NCBI GenBank assembly: GCA_041776485.1
Contig: JBHBQE010000006.1
Coordinates: 124,001-188,000, forward strand
Direction: 5' to 3'
Length of the DNA stretch: 64,000 bases
Source: JBHBQE01 sp041776485
Lineage (GTDB): Bacteria > Bacillota > Clostridia > Lachnospirales > Lachnospiraceae
Position numbers and translations under genes: made by a program. Below the pieces are notes generated by a model, which had not been told where the DNA came from, made no database searches, and saw only the letters and a program-made list of their open reading frames with translations. Each line of letters starts with the position of its first letter. The stretch's first letter is position 1. Positions 1-8,890 of this stretch are shown here, in pieces.

Positions 1-2
1 TG

Positions 3-68
3 CAGGGTTACTTAAATTCAATAAAAAATAATGTAGATATAAAACCATATTTAAGCTGGGAGGATAGC
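3..68 (+). CDS. ruvX: probable C-terminal end of RuvX (YqgF), cut by the window edge
   Basis: The first bases read, without a stop, as QGYLNSIKNN and about 12 further residues. QGYL followed by a short polar tail is the usual C-terminal end of the Holliday-junction resolvase homologue RuvX/YqgF, and ruvX directly before DUF1292 is a common clostridial order. The frame has no stop before the DUF1292 ATG at 69 and is in phase with it, so as sequenced the two are one polypeptide. Loss of one A from the A6 run at 23-28 would create a TAG at once. Most of the gene lies outside the window, so identity rests on a short motif and context. Confidence 0.4.
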
Positions 69-338
69 ATGGAAAAGGCAAATTTTGTGGATACTGAGGG
101 AGTTGAAGATTCCTTTTATGTGTTAATGGATACTGTAGTTAATGAAACAGTTTATTTATTGGCAAGTGAGGAGGATCCCGAGGAGGTTGATGAGTGCGAA
201 TGCTTTATTTTAAAGGAAGTTTCAGATTCCGAGGATGAATGTGTATATGAAGAAGTTCTTGACGAAGAAGAATTTCAATCTATTTCAAAGATATTTGATG
301 AATTATTAGAGGAGGAAGATATAGATCTTTCCAAATAG
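69..338 (+). CDS. DUF1292 family small acidic protein
   Basis: An 89-residue, very acidic protein with the DUF1292 pattern: a beta-rich N-terminal half (FYVLMDTVVNETVYLLA) followed by a Glu/Asp-rich tail ending in DELLEEEDIDLSK. The function of the family is unknown; members lie between ruvX and RNase J or Fur genes in many Firmicutes. The ATG at 69 has a GGAGGA ribosome site about six bases upstream, which supports it as a real start. The same frame stays open to the left window edge, so a RuvX fusion cannot be excluded. RNase J starts 12 bases downstream, suggesting co-transcription. Confidence 0.85.
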   Translation: MEKANFVDTEGVEDSFYVLMDTVVNETVYLLASEEDPEEVDECECFILKEVSDSEDECVYEEVLDEEEFQSISKIFDELLEEEDIDLSK

Positions 339-349
339 GGAGGTACAAT

Positions 350-2020
350 TTGAGGAATAAAAAAACTAAATATTTGCGGATTATTCCATTAGGCGGCTTA
401 GAGCAAATTGGAATGAATATGACTGCCATAGAATACGGAGAGCATATGGTAGTTATAGACTGCGGAATCGCATTCCCGGAGGACGATATGCTGGGGGTGG
501 ATTTGGTGATTCCGGATTTTTCTTATGTAAAAGAAAATGAGGACAAGCTGCGGGGAATATTTATTACCCATGCTCATGAGGATCATATAGGCGCCTTGCC
601 GTATTTCTTTAAAGAAATTAACACCCCCTTATATGCCACAAAGCTTACAATGGGAATTATTGAACGTAAACTGGAGGAACATGGACTGTTAAAGACTGTA
701 AAAAGATATGTTGCAGGCTTTGGAGATAAGATTGAGGCAGGACCCTTTTCAGTGGAGTTTATAAAAACCAATCACAGTATAGCGGACGCGTCTGCCCTTG
801 CTATACATACCCCGAGGGGAATCATTTTCCATACCGGTGATTTTAAGGTGGATTATACCCCGGTTTACGGTGATCCTATTGATTTACAGCATTTTGCAGA
901 GATAGGCAAAAAAGGAGTGTTGGCATTATTATGCGATTCCACTAACGCAGAAAGAGGTGGATTTACACCTTCAGAAAGTACTGTAGGGGGAGTATTTGAC
1001 AATATTTTTGCGGAAAACAAAAACAACAGAATAATTATTGCGACCTTTGCCTCAAATGTAGACAGGGTTCAACAGATTATTAACTCTGCCAAAGCTTTTG
1101 ACAGGAAGGTGGTGCTTCAGGGACGAAGTATGGTTAATATTATCAATACAGCTATGGAGCTTGGCTATATTAAAATTCCGGAGAATACATTAATTGATAT
1201 TGATGAGATGAAAAATTATCCTCAGGAAAAATGTGTATTAATTACCACGGGAAGTCAGGGAGAATCCATGGCAGCCCTTTCAAGAATGGCACAGGGACTG
1301 AACAAAAAGGTGAGCATTGTGCCGGGGGATATGATTATCTTTTCCTCTCATCCTATACCCGGTAATGAAAAGGCAGTGTCAAGGATTATAAATGAACTCT
1401 TTAGAAAGGGTGCAAATGTTATATTCCAGGATGTTCATGTATCCGGTCATGCCTGTGAAGAAGAGATAAAGCTAATTTATTCCCTGCTCAAACCTAAATA
1501 TGCAGTTCCGGTTCATGGAGAATATAAGCATTTAAAGGCACAGGAAAATATAGCAAAGAGCCTTGGATATGATAATGAGCATATATTTATACTTCAATCG
1601 GGGGATATACTTTCCTTTGACTCAAAGTCTGCAAAGGTAGAGGGTCGTGTAAAAACCGGGTTTGTAATGATAGATGGATTGGGCGTAGGAGATGTGGGGA
1701 ATGTGGTACTTCATGACAGACAGAAATTATCTGAGGATGGAGTGATAATTGTTGTGATGACATTGGAAAGAGGTACTGGTAGAGTTCTTGCAGGACCGGA
1801 TATGGTATCAAGAGGCTTTGTGTATGTCCGTGAATCTGAGGATTTAATGGATAATGCAATCAGCATGGTTAGAGACTCTGTGGAAAAGCTTGAAAAGGAT
1901 AGGGTAACCGACTGGAATATAATTAAAAATCAAATAAGAGAGGTATTAACTGGATATGTATGGAATAAAACCAATCGTAGACCCATGATTTTACCTATTA
2001 TAATGGAAGTTGACTATTGA
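350..2020 (+). CDS. rnj: ribonuclease J
   Basis: A 556-residue metallo-beta-lactamase/beta-CASP RNase. The zinc motif HAHEDH lies at residues 74-79, followed by GALPYFF. Later motifs include NHSIADA, HTGDFK, the beta-CASP TGSQGE and HVSGHA, and the C-terminal region continues through VHGEYKHL. Length matches RNase J1/J2 (about 555). By family knowledge it is a dual endo- and 5'-3' exoribonuclease acting in mRNA turnover and rRNA maturation in organisms without RNase E. The start is TTG at 350 with GGGAGG about seven bases upstream. The stop overlaps the next start (TTGA), so translation is probably coupled to the methyltransferase. Confidence 0.95.
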   Translation: MRNKKTKYLRIIPLGGLEQIGMNMTAIEYGEHMVVIDCGIAFPEDDMLGVDLVIPDFSYVKENEDKLRGIFITHAHEDHIGALPYFFKEINTPLYATKLTMGIIERKLEEHGLLKTVKRYVAGFGDKIEAGPFSVEFIKTNHSIADASALAIHTPRGIIFHTGDFKVDYTPVYGDPIDLQHFAEIGKKGVLALLCDSTNAERGGFTPSESTVGGVFDNIFAENKNNRIIIATFASNVDRVQQIINSAKAFDRKVVLQGRSMVNIINTAMELGYIKIPENTLIDIDEMKNYPQEKCVLITTGSQGESMAALSRMAQGLNKKVSIVPGDMIIFSSHPIPGNEKAVSRIINELFRKGANVIFQDVHVSGHACEEEIKLIYSLLKPKYAVPVHGEYKHLKAQENIAKSLGYDNEHIFILQSGDILSFDSKSAKVEGRVKTGFVMIDGLGVGDVGNVVLHDRQKLSEDGVIIVVMTLERGTGRVLAGPDMVSRGFVYVRESEDLMDNAISMVRDSVEKLEKDRVTDWNIIKNQIREVLTGYVWNKTNRRPMILPIIMEVDY

Positions 2021-2673
2021 GAGATATAGATTTTAACTATTTTAAGGATTTTTTGGTTAAAGAGCCAAATGACACCTTGAGAGAATTTGAAGAGGCACAA
2101 AGAGCAAGCGGATTTCCGATTATTGGCAGGGGAGTTCAGGATCTTTTGCGGTTAATTATGACTACGGCAAAGCCTGAATATATTCTTGAGCTGGGAACCG
2201 GTGTGGGATTTTCCTCAATTCTTATGGCAGATTATGGTAAAAGTATAAGGAATATCACTACTGTGGAACTTAAGGAGGCTAATTTAAAAAGAGCCGTTAA
2301 AAATATAGAAAACTATGGATACTCTGATAAAATCAGCTGTATTCATGGAGACGCTGTTAAGGTTCTAAAATCAAAGGAAAATCTCAGGGAAATTTATGAC
2401 TTTATTTTTATTGACTGTGCGAAGGCTCAATATGTAAAGCTTTGGCAGGAGGTAAGAAATATGATTAAGCCCGGGGGCATAGTGTTAACGGATAATGTAT
2501 TGCAAAACGGTTCTGTTATTAAATCGAGATTTTTATTAAATCGTCGGGATAGAACAATACATAAAAGAATGAGGGAATATTTATATAACCAACTTAATGA
2601 TGAAGATTTTACAGGAGCAATATTTGAGATAGATGATGGAGTCACAATACTTACAAAAAATGAAAAAGCCTGA
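2017..2673 (+). CDS. trmR: SAM-dependent O-methyltransferase, TrmR (YrrM)-like
   Basis: A 218-residue class I methyltransferase of the O-methyltransferase 3 family. The SAM-binding motif ELGTGVG lies at residues 58-64, with VELKEANL at the acidic end of beta 2 and FIDCAKAQY at 131-139 (metal/substrate region). In Bacillus subtilis the homologue TrmR methylates 5-hydroxyuridine at tRNA position 34 to 5-methoxyuridine and lies next to U32-family hydroxylation genes; the same neighbour is here. The tRNA role is inferred from this synteny. The start is TTG, overlapping the RNase J stop by four bases. The 3' end overlaps the U32 gene. Confidence 0.82.
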   Translation: MRDIDFNYFKDFLVKEPNDTLREFEEAQRASGFPIIGRGVQDLLRLIMTTAKPEYILELGTGVGFSSILMADYGKSIRNITTVELKEANLKRAVKNIENYGYSDKISCIHGDAVKVLKSKENLREIYDFIFIDCAKAQYVKLWQEVRNMIKPGGIVLTDNVLQNGSVIKSRFLLNRRDRTIHKRMREYLYNQLNDEDFTGAIFEIDDGVTILTKNEKA

Positions 2674-3886
2674 ATTATTACTTCCGGCAAAGGATATAGA
2701 AACTTTAAAAATTGCAATTAAATATGGTGCTGACGCTGTCTACATAGGTGGAGCAAGCTTTGGTCTCAGAAAAAATGCCACAAACCTTTCCCCGGAGGAA
2801 ATGAAGGAGGGCATTTTATTTGCCCATGAGTTTGGGAAAAAAATATATATCACAGCCAATATCATTGCCAGAAATAGTGACATTAAACTGGTAGCAGAAT
2901 ATTTTCAAAGCTTACGGGAATTAAATCCGGATGGTGTTCTGGTGGCAGATTTGGGAATGTATAGGATACTTAAAAGAGAGTGGGAGGACGCTAATATTCA
3001 TATCAGCACTCAGGCAGGAAACTTAAATTATGAAACAGTGAATTTCTATTATGATTTGGGAATCAGGCGAGTTGTATGTGAAAGACTCCTGACATTATCT
3101 GAGATTGAAGAAATCAGAAGCAATATTCCAAAGGATATGGAGCTTGAGGCCTTTGTTCATGGTGCAATGTGTATATCCTATTCCGGACGCTGTTTGCTGT
3201 CCTCGGCATTAACAGGACGTGACGCTAATTTAGGGGAATGTACCCATCCCTGTAGGTGGAAATATTCTTTGATGGAGGAAAATAGACCTGGCGAGTATTT
3301 TCCGATAGAGGAGGATGATACCGGGACATATATTATGAATTCTAAGGATTTATGTATGATTGATAAAATACCTGACTTAGTTAAATCAGGTATAAACTCT
3401 CTGAAAATTGAGGGACGAATGAAAAATATACTTTATACCGCCACTATGGCAAGGTCATATAGAAGGGCAATAGATACATATTTTGATAATCCCGGGGAAT
3501 ATGAAGCTATCGTACCAAAGCTTGTACAGGCGGTATCTGAAACCACCCATAGGGAGTATTCCCATGGATTTTACTATGGTGATGAGAAAAGTCATGCTAT
3601 AGTGAGGGAGGAAAACTCCTATATCATAGAATATAGATATTTAGGCTATATTCAAGATATAAAAGGGGACTATGGAAGAATAATTCAAAAGAATAAATTT
3701 GTACTGAATGAAACGGTAGAGATTATGAAGCCTGACGGGAAAAATGTTGAAACCAAGGTACTTAAAATCCTTGATAATGAGGGGAATGAACTATCCTCTG
3801 CTCCGCACCCCAAACAGGAGCTGTTTGTGAAATTCGATACAGATATAGAACCAATGGACATAATAAGGGCGAAAATAAATGAGTAG
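2660..3886 (+). CDS. trhP: U32 family protein, TrhP-type tRNA hydroxylation protein
   Basis: A U32 'peptidase' family protein of about 408 residues. It begins MKKPELLLPAKDIETLK, has the TIM-barrel repeats YGADAVYIGG and ISTQAGN, and the family signature EAFVHGAMCISYSGRCLLSS followed by further cysteines (GECTHPCRW). Family members TrhP1/TrhP2 in Bacillus carry out prephenate-dependent hydroxylation of U34 in tRNA, often with an Fe-S cluster; the adjacent TrmR-like gene supports that over proteolysis. An ATG at 2633 is also in frame, but alignment to the family favours 2660. It overlaps trmR by 14 bases and tgt by 8. Confidence 0.85.
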   Translation: MKKPELLLPAKDIETLKIAIKYGADAVYIGGASFGLRKNATNLSPEEMKEGILFAHEFGKKIYITANIIARNSDIKLVAEYFQSLRELNPDGVLVADLGMYRILKREWEDANIHISTQAGNLNYETVNFYYDLGIRRVVCERLLTLSEIEEIRSNIPKDMELEAFVHGAMCISYSGRCLLSSALTGRDANLGECTHPCRWKYSLMEENRPGEYFPIEEDDTGTYIMNSKDLCMIDKIPDLVKSGINSLKIEGRMKNILYTATMARSYRRAIDTYFDNPGEYEAIVPKLVQAVSETTHREYSHGFYYGDEKSHAIVREENSYIIEYRYLGYIQDIKGDYGRIIQKNKFVLNETVEIMKPDGKNVETKVLKILDNEGNELSSAPHPKQELFVKFDTDIEPMDIIRAKINE

Positions 3887-5018
3887 TTTATATGAAATAG
3901 TGGCTGAGAGCGGCAGAGCCAAGTCAGCAGTTTTTAACACGGTTCATGGGAGTGTAAAGACTCCGGTATTTATGAATGTTGCTACAGTTGCAGCCATTAA
4001 GGGGGGAGTAGACAGCAGGGATTTGGATGGTATAGGCACCCAGATGGCATTGGCTAATACCTACCATCTCCATGTCAGAACCGGTGATGAACAAATTGCA
4101 AGGCTTGGGGGCGTCAGGAAGATAATGAATTGGCATAAGCCGGTACTTACAGATTCCGGAGGGTTTCAGGTATTTTCTCTTGCTAAAAGGAGAAAGATAC
4201 AGGAAGAGGGCGTTTATTTTAATTCTCATGTAGATGGTGCCAAGATATTTATGGGACCAAAGGAAAGTATGAGGATACAAAGTAATTTAGCCTCTACAGT
4301 GGCAATGGCATTTGATGAATGTGCACCTGCATTGGCAGACAGGGCCTATGTAACAGAATCGGTAAACCGCACAACCCGCTGGTTAAATACCTGTGTAGAA
4401 ACAATTAATGTCCTTAACAAAAAAAAGGAAACAATTAATAAGAATCAGCTTCTTTTTGGAATAAATCAAGGGGCAATATTTGATGATATCCGTATAGAGC
4501 ATGCAAAACAAATTAGAGAGCTGGATCTTCCCGGATATGCAGTCGGAGGATTAGCTGTTGGGGAAAGCCACGAGCAAATGTATTTTATATTAGATGCAGT
4601 GGTGGAGCATTTACCGAGAAATAAACCTGTTTATTTAATGGGGGTGGGAACCCCTGAAAATATACTTGAGGCAGTGGAGCGTGGAGTGGACTTTTTTGAT
4701 TGTGTGTATCCTACAAGAAACGGCAGACATGGTCATGTATATACGGAAAACGGCAGGCTTAATTTGTCCAATGAAAAATATAAGACGGACCCTTCTCCTA
4801 TTGAGGAGGGCTGCGATTGTCTGGCTTGTCAAAACTACAGCAGGGCATATATAAGACATTTATTAAAGGCCAAGGAAATGTTGGGATACAGACTATGCAG
4901 TATTCACAATTTAAGCTTTTATAACAGGCTGATGGAGAATATTAGAAATGCTATTGCCTGTGATAGCTACAGTTCCTTTAAAAAGGAAGCAATTTATAAA
5001 TTGAAGGATGTAAACTAG
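3879..5018 (+). CDS. tgt: queuine tRNA-ribosyltransferase (tRNA-guanine transglycosylase)
   Basis: 379 residues, the normal bacterial Tgt length. The substrate motif TDSGGFQ places the conserved Asp at residue 92. FFDCVYPTRNGRHG supplies the nucleophilic Asp near 274 and the tRNA-binding loop. The zinc site is C312, C314, C317 (CDCLAC) and H343. The enzyme exchanges guanine-34 for preQ1 in GUN-anticodon tRNAs. It overlaps the U32 gene by eight bases, so three consecutive genes are predicted to modify the wobble base. No queA or preQ1 biosynthesis gene is in the window. A separate promoter follows before yajC. Confidence 0.97.
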   Translation: MSSLYEIVAESGRAKSAVFNTVHGSVKTPVFMNVATVAAIKGGVDSRDLDGIGTQMALANTYHLHVRTGDEQIARLGGVRKIMNWHKPVLTDSGGFQVFSLAKRRKIQEEGVYFNSHVDGAKIFMGPKESMRIQSNLASTVAMAFDECAPALADRAYVTESVNRTTRWLNTCVETINVLNKKKETINKNQLLFGINQGAIFDDIRIEHAKQIRELDLPGYAVGGLAVGESHEQMYFILDAVVEHLPRNKPVYLMGVGTPENILEAVERGVDFFDCVYPTRNGRHGHVYTENGRLNLSNEKYKTDPSPIEEGCDCLACQNYSRAYIRHLLKAKEMLGYRLCSIHNLSFYNRLMENIRNAIACDSYSSFKKEAIYKLKDVN

Positions 5019-5019
5019 C

Positions 5020-5048
5020 TTGATATGCTGTGATTTTTTGTGTATCAT
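5020..5048 (+). promoter_or_regulatory. sigma-A type promoter for yajC
   Basis: TTGATA at 5020-5025 and TATCAT at 5043-5048 are separated by exactly 17 bases. They lie in the short gap between tgt and yajC, about 35 bases upstream of the yajC ATG, which has its own AAAAGGAGG site. No terminator is visible after tgt, so read-through may also occur. Confidence 0.6.
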
Positions 5049-5081
5049 TAGTAAGATTTTGTTTATTTAAAAGGAGGAATT

Positions 5082-5474
5082 ATGCAATACAATTTATTTG
5101 CACAGTCGGCAGCAGGATTTATGGGAAGCAGTGCAGGTTCTATCATTATGATAGTGGCTATGCTGGGTATTTTTTACTTTATGCTTATACGTCCGCAAAA
5201 TAAGGAAAAAAAGCGTAAGGATGAAATGCTTGCTTCTATGGCAAACGGAGATACGGTATTAACCACCAGTGGGTTTTACGGTGTTGTTATAGATATACAG
5301 GAGGATACGGTGATAGTTGAGTTTGGAAGTAACAGAAACTGTCGTATCCCTATGCAGAAGGCAGCTATTATGGCTGTTGAAAAACCTGAGGACGCTATAG
5401 AAAAGCCTGAAACAAAGGATACCAAGGAAGGTAAGGAAACAAAAGACTCTAAGGAGCCAAAGACCTCAGAATAG
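5082..5474 (+). CDS. yajC: preprotein translocase subunit YajC
   Basis: 130 residues. A single transmembrane helix at about residues 18-36 is followed directly by the family signature RPQNKEKK, then the small YajC fold (MLASMANGDTVLTTSGFYGVV) and a Lys/Glu/Asp-rich tail from about residue 105. YajC joins SecDF and YidC at the translocon; secD and secF are not nearby here. The start ATG follows a strong AAAAGGAGG. The charged tail is longer than the basic family needs and is probably disordered. The next gene starts 12 bases downstream. Confidence 0.93.
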   Translation: MQYNLFAQSAAGFMGSSAGSIIMIVAMLGIFYFMLIRPQNKEKKRKDEMLASMANGDTVLTTSGFYGVVIDIQEDTVIVEFGSNRNCRIPMQKAAIMAVEKPEDAIEKPETKDTKEGKETKDSKEPKTSE

Positions 5475-5486
5475 GGAGAATAAAAA

Positions 5487-7259
5487 TTGGATATATTTGG
5501 GATTATCAATCTATTAGGAGGACTTTCCCTTTTCCTGTTTGGAATGAATGTGATGGGGGAGGGGCTGACTAATACTGCAGGGGGTAAGCTTGAAATTTTA
5601 CTGGAAAAGCTTTCCTCTACACCTCTTAGAGGCATGCTTTTAGGAACTGCGGTAACAGGAGTCATACAATCCTCATCAGCCACTACCGTAATGGTGGTGG
5701 GCTTTGTTAATTCCGGCATTATGAAGCTTACTCAGGCAATTGGGGTTATTTTAGGTGCCAATTTAGGTACTACGGTAACCGCCTGGATTTTGAGCCTGGT
5801 GGGAATTAGTGGAGATAATCTTATTATAAAGCTGTTAAAGCCCTCAAGCTTTGCACCTATACTGGGAGTTATCGGTATAGTGATGTACAGCTTTATGAAA
5901 AGTGAAAGAAAAAAATATGTTGGGGGGATATTAATAGGCTTTGCCGTACTTATGACAGGTATGGAGATGATGGGGGCAGCTGTTGCACCTTTAGCCGACA
6001 GTCCAAGCTTTACAAATATTCTCTTAATGTTTTCCAGTCCGATTTTGGGATTAATTGCAGGGTTGCTTATTACAGCCATAATCCAGAGCTCCTCCGCCTC
6101 TATAGGTATACTTCAGGCTCTGTCATTAACCGGAGCGGTATCCTTTGGAACGGCTATCCCCATTATTATGGGTCAAAATATAGGTACCTGTGTTACTGCA
6201 TTGATTTCATCTGTTGGAACCAGCACAAATGCTAAGAGGGCCGCATTTGTGCACTTATACTTTAATACTATTATGGCATTTGTATTTATGGCGGGATTTT
6301 ATATATTAAATTCCATAATCCATTTTAATTTTGTAAATGATAGTATCAGTCCTGTGGGCATTGCCATGGTTCATACCCTGGCAAACCTTATTGCAATATC
6401 AATAACGCTGCCATTTACCAAGGGTCTTGAAAAACTGGCTATGGTTACTATTAAGGACAAATCAGGAGCAGAGGATAAGGAATTTGATAAATATGAGAGG
6501 ATGCTGGGACTTTTAGATAATCGTTTTCTGGAAACCCCGCCCTTGGCTGTTGAACAGTGCTTGAATGCTGCAAGATATATGGCGGTGCTTACCAAAAAGT
6601 GTACTGCTTATGCTTTGGAGCTTATTGGATCGTATACTGAAAATACCTATAAAAAGGTAGATAAGCTGGAAAATGCTGTGGATATATATGAGGATAGATT
6701 AGGAACCTACATTGTGCTGCTTTCCCAAAAATCTCTTACAGTCAATGATTCCAACAAGCTGTCCATTATACTTCACAGCATAAGCAATCTGGAAAGAATA
6801 TCTGACCATGCCAAAAATATTGCTCAAATAAGCAGGAAAATGAACAAGAAGGGGCAAAAATTTTCAGAGGAATGTGTGGCAGAGCTTGAAAAATATAGAT
6901 CTGCCGTCTGTGAGATAGTTTGTAATATAAATAAAGTGTTTGATACCTTTGATATTGATATGGCTAAGCGAATAGAGCCGTTAGAGGAGGTAATAGACAA
7001 TATAAATGATAAGGTAAAAAGACACCACGTCCATCGTTTGAGAGAGGGAGTCTGTACGGTGGATATGGGAGTGCATTTTGATAATGTGGTGAATGATTTG
7101 GAACGTATTGCCGATCACTGTTCAAATATTGCCGTTACCATTATTGAAATAAGTGAAAATGTTTATGAAACCCATGAATATATAGACATATTAAAGCGTA
7201 CCCAAAGCGAAGAATTTACCAGAGTATATAGGGAATATGATGAGAAATTCCATCTCTGA
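5487..7259 (+). CDS. Na+/phosphate cotransporter family protein with C-terminal PhoU domain
   Basis: 590 residues. The N-terminal half holds two inverted Na/Pi-cotransporter repeats with the QSSSATTV motif (residues 61-67) and a second QSSSAS near residue 200, spread over about eight to nine hydrophobic segments. From about residue 345 it is a soluble helical PhoU-like domain with paired repeats (LERISDHAKNIAQ and LERIADHCSNIAV). Family members move phosphate or related anions inward with sodium; substrate here is inferred. The start is TTG at 5487 with GGGAGA at 5475-5480. It is followed by pyrG after 20 bases, probably in one operon with yajC. Confidence 0.92.
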   Translation: MDIFGIINLLGGLSLFLFGMNVMGEGLTNTAGGKLEILLEKLSSTPLRGMLLGTAVTGVIQSSSATTVMVVGFVNSGIMKLTQAIGVILGANLGTTVTAWILSLVGISGDNLIIKLLKPSSFAPILGVIGIVMYSFMKSERKKYVGGILIGFAVLMTGMEMMGAAVAPLADSPSFTNILLMFSSPILGLIAGLLITAIIQSSSASIGILQALSLTGAVSFGTAIPIIMGQNIGTCVTALISSVGTSTNAKRAAFVHLYFNTIMAFVFMAGFYILNSIIHFNFVNDSISPVGIAMVHTLANLIAISITLPFTKGLEKLAMVTIKDKSGAEDKEFDKYERMLGLLDNRFLETPPLAVEQCLNAARYMAVLTKKCTAYALELIGSYTENTYKKVDKLENAVDIYEDRLGTYIVLLSQKSLTVNDSNKLSIILHSISNLERISDHAKNIAQISRKMNKKGQKFSEECVAELEKYRSAVCEIVCNINKVFDTFDIDMAKRIEPLEEVIDNINDKVKRHHVHRLREGVCTVDMGVHFDNVVNDLERIADHCSNIAVTIIEISENVYETHEYIDILKRTQSEEFTRVYREYDEKFHL

Positions 7260-7279
7260 ATTGTAGGAAGGAAAGAAGG

Positions 7280-8890
7280 ATGTCTAAACATATCTTTGTG
7301 ACAGGAGGAGTAGTATCAGGCTTAGGAAAGGGAATTACAGCAGCTTCCCTTGGTCGTCTCCTTAAAATGAGAGGTTTTAAAGTAGCCAGCCAGAAGCTTG
7401 ACCCATATATTAATGTGGATCCGGGTACAATGAGTCCTTATCAGCATGGAGAGGTTTTTGTAACTGAAGACGGTGCGGAAACAGATTTGGATTTAGGACA
7501 TTATGAGCGATTTATTGATGAAAATTTAAACAAATATTCTAACCTCACCTCCGGAAAGGTATATTGGGAGGTATTAAACAGAGAGAGAAAGGGAGAATAT
7601 CTCGGAGAAACAGTTCAGGTTATTCCCCATATTACAGAGGAGATAAAGCATTTTATTAATATGGGAGCCTCTGAGTCGGATTTTCTTATAACAGAAATTG
7701 GAGGTACTACAGGGGATATAGAAAGTCAGCCGTTTTTAGAGGCTATCAGACAGATTTCTTTAGAAAAAGGCAAGGAGAATTGTTTGTTTATTCATGTTAC
7801 TCTTGTACCCTATTTATCAGGCTCAGATGAGCATAAAAGTAAACCCACTCAACATTCCGTAAAGGAGCTGAGGTCTCTTGGCATTTCACCGGATATTATT
7901 GTTGCAAGAGTTGATAGAAAGCTTGAGCAGTCTATAAAAAATAAAATTGCGTTGTTCTGCAATGTTAAAAAGGATTGTGTAATTGAAAATCTTACTTTAG
8001 ACAGTCTTTATGAGGCGCCTATTATGTTGCATGAAAATGGGCTTGATACAGTAGTTTGCAGAGCCTTTAATATTGAGGATAATAAACCTGATATTTCTGA
8101 ATGGAAGAATATGGTTTCAAGGATAAATAGTCTTAAAAAATCTGTTAAGGTTGCTATTGTAGGGAAATATGTTTCTCTTCATGACGCTTATCTTTCAGTG
8201 AGAGAAGCGGTGCTGCATGGAGGTTATGCCTGTGACAGCAACGTGGATTTTCTTTGGGTGGACGCAGAAAAGCTTAATGAAACAAACGTTGAAGCATATT
8301 TAGGAGAGGCTGACGGAGTTGTGGTTCCGGGGGGATTTGGAGAAAGAGGAATCGAGGGCAAGGTGCTTGCCTGTCAGTATGCCAGAGAAAAGGATATCCC
8401 TTATTTGGGACTTTGTCTGGGAATGCAGATGGCGGTTATTGAGTTTGCCAGAAATGTCTGCGATATTCCCGATGCTAACAGCAAGGAATTTGAGCCTAAC
8501 GGTTCGAATTTAGTGATAGATTTAATGGAGGAGCAGCTTTCTATTTTAAGAAAAGGCGGCACCATGCGTTTGGGTGCATACCCCTGTAAGGTTAAGAAGT
8601 CCACTAAATTATATCATGCTTATAAAACCGAGGATATAAGCGAGAGACATCGTCATAGATTTGAGTTTAATAATGAGTACAGAGATATGTTTACAGAAAA
8701 GGGCCTTACCATTTGCGGAACCTCTCCAGATGACTCCATTGTAGAGGCTGTAGAGGTGTCAGACAATCGTTTTCATATTGGTGTGCAGTTCCATCCTGAA
8801 TTTAAGAGCCGCCCCAATAAGCCCCATCCGTTATTTGTAGAGTTTGTCAATGCAATACTAAGTAAGGAAGATTATGAAAACAAAAATTAA
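7280..8890 (+). CDS. pyrG: CTP synthase
   Basis: 536 residues, the standard length. The N-terminal synthetase domain begins with the nucleotide motif GGVVSGLGKG and carries GEVFVTEDGAETDLDLGHYERF. The C-terminal class I glutamine amidotransferase domain has the nucleophile C379 in GLCLGMQ and the His/Glu pair in FHPEF. It converts UTP to CTP using glutamine. The ATG follows GGAAAGAAGG. No GGGC-type reiterative initiation site was seen directly upstream, since the gene is close behind the transporter. The 3' end overlaps the next gene by 17 bases. Confidence 0.98.
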   Translation: MSKHIFVTGGVVSGLGKGITAASLGRLLKMRGFKVASQKLDPYINVDPGTMSPYQHGEVFVTEDGAETDLDLGHYERFIDENLNKYSNLTSGKVYWEVLNRERKGEYLGETVQVIPHITEEIKHFINMGASESDFLITEIGGTTGDIESQPFLEAIRQISLEKGKENCLFIHVTLVPYLSGSDEHKSKPTQHSVKELRSLGISPDIIVARVDRKLEQSIKNKIALFCNVKKDCVIENLTLDSLYEAPIMLHENGLDTVVCRAFNIEDNKPDISEWKNMVSRINSLKKSVKVAIVGKYVSLHDAYLSVREAVLHGGYACDSNVDFLWVDAEKLNETNVEAYLGEADGVVVPGGFGERGIEGKVLACQYAREKDIPYLGLCLGMQMAVIEFARNVCDIPDANSKEFEPNGSNLVIDLMEEQLSILRKGGTMRLGAYPCKVKKSTKLYHAYKTEDISERHRHRFEFNNEYRDMFTEKGLTICGTSPDDSIVEAVEVSDNRFHIGVQFHPEFKSRPNKPHPLFVEFVNAILSKEDYENKN

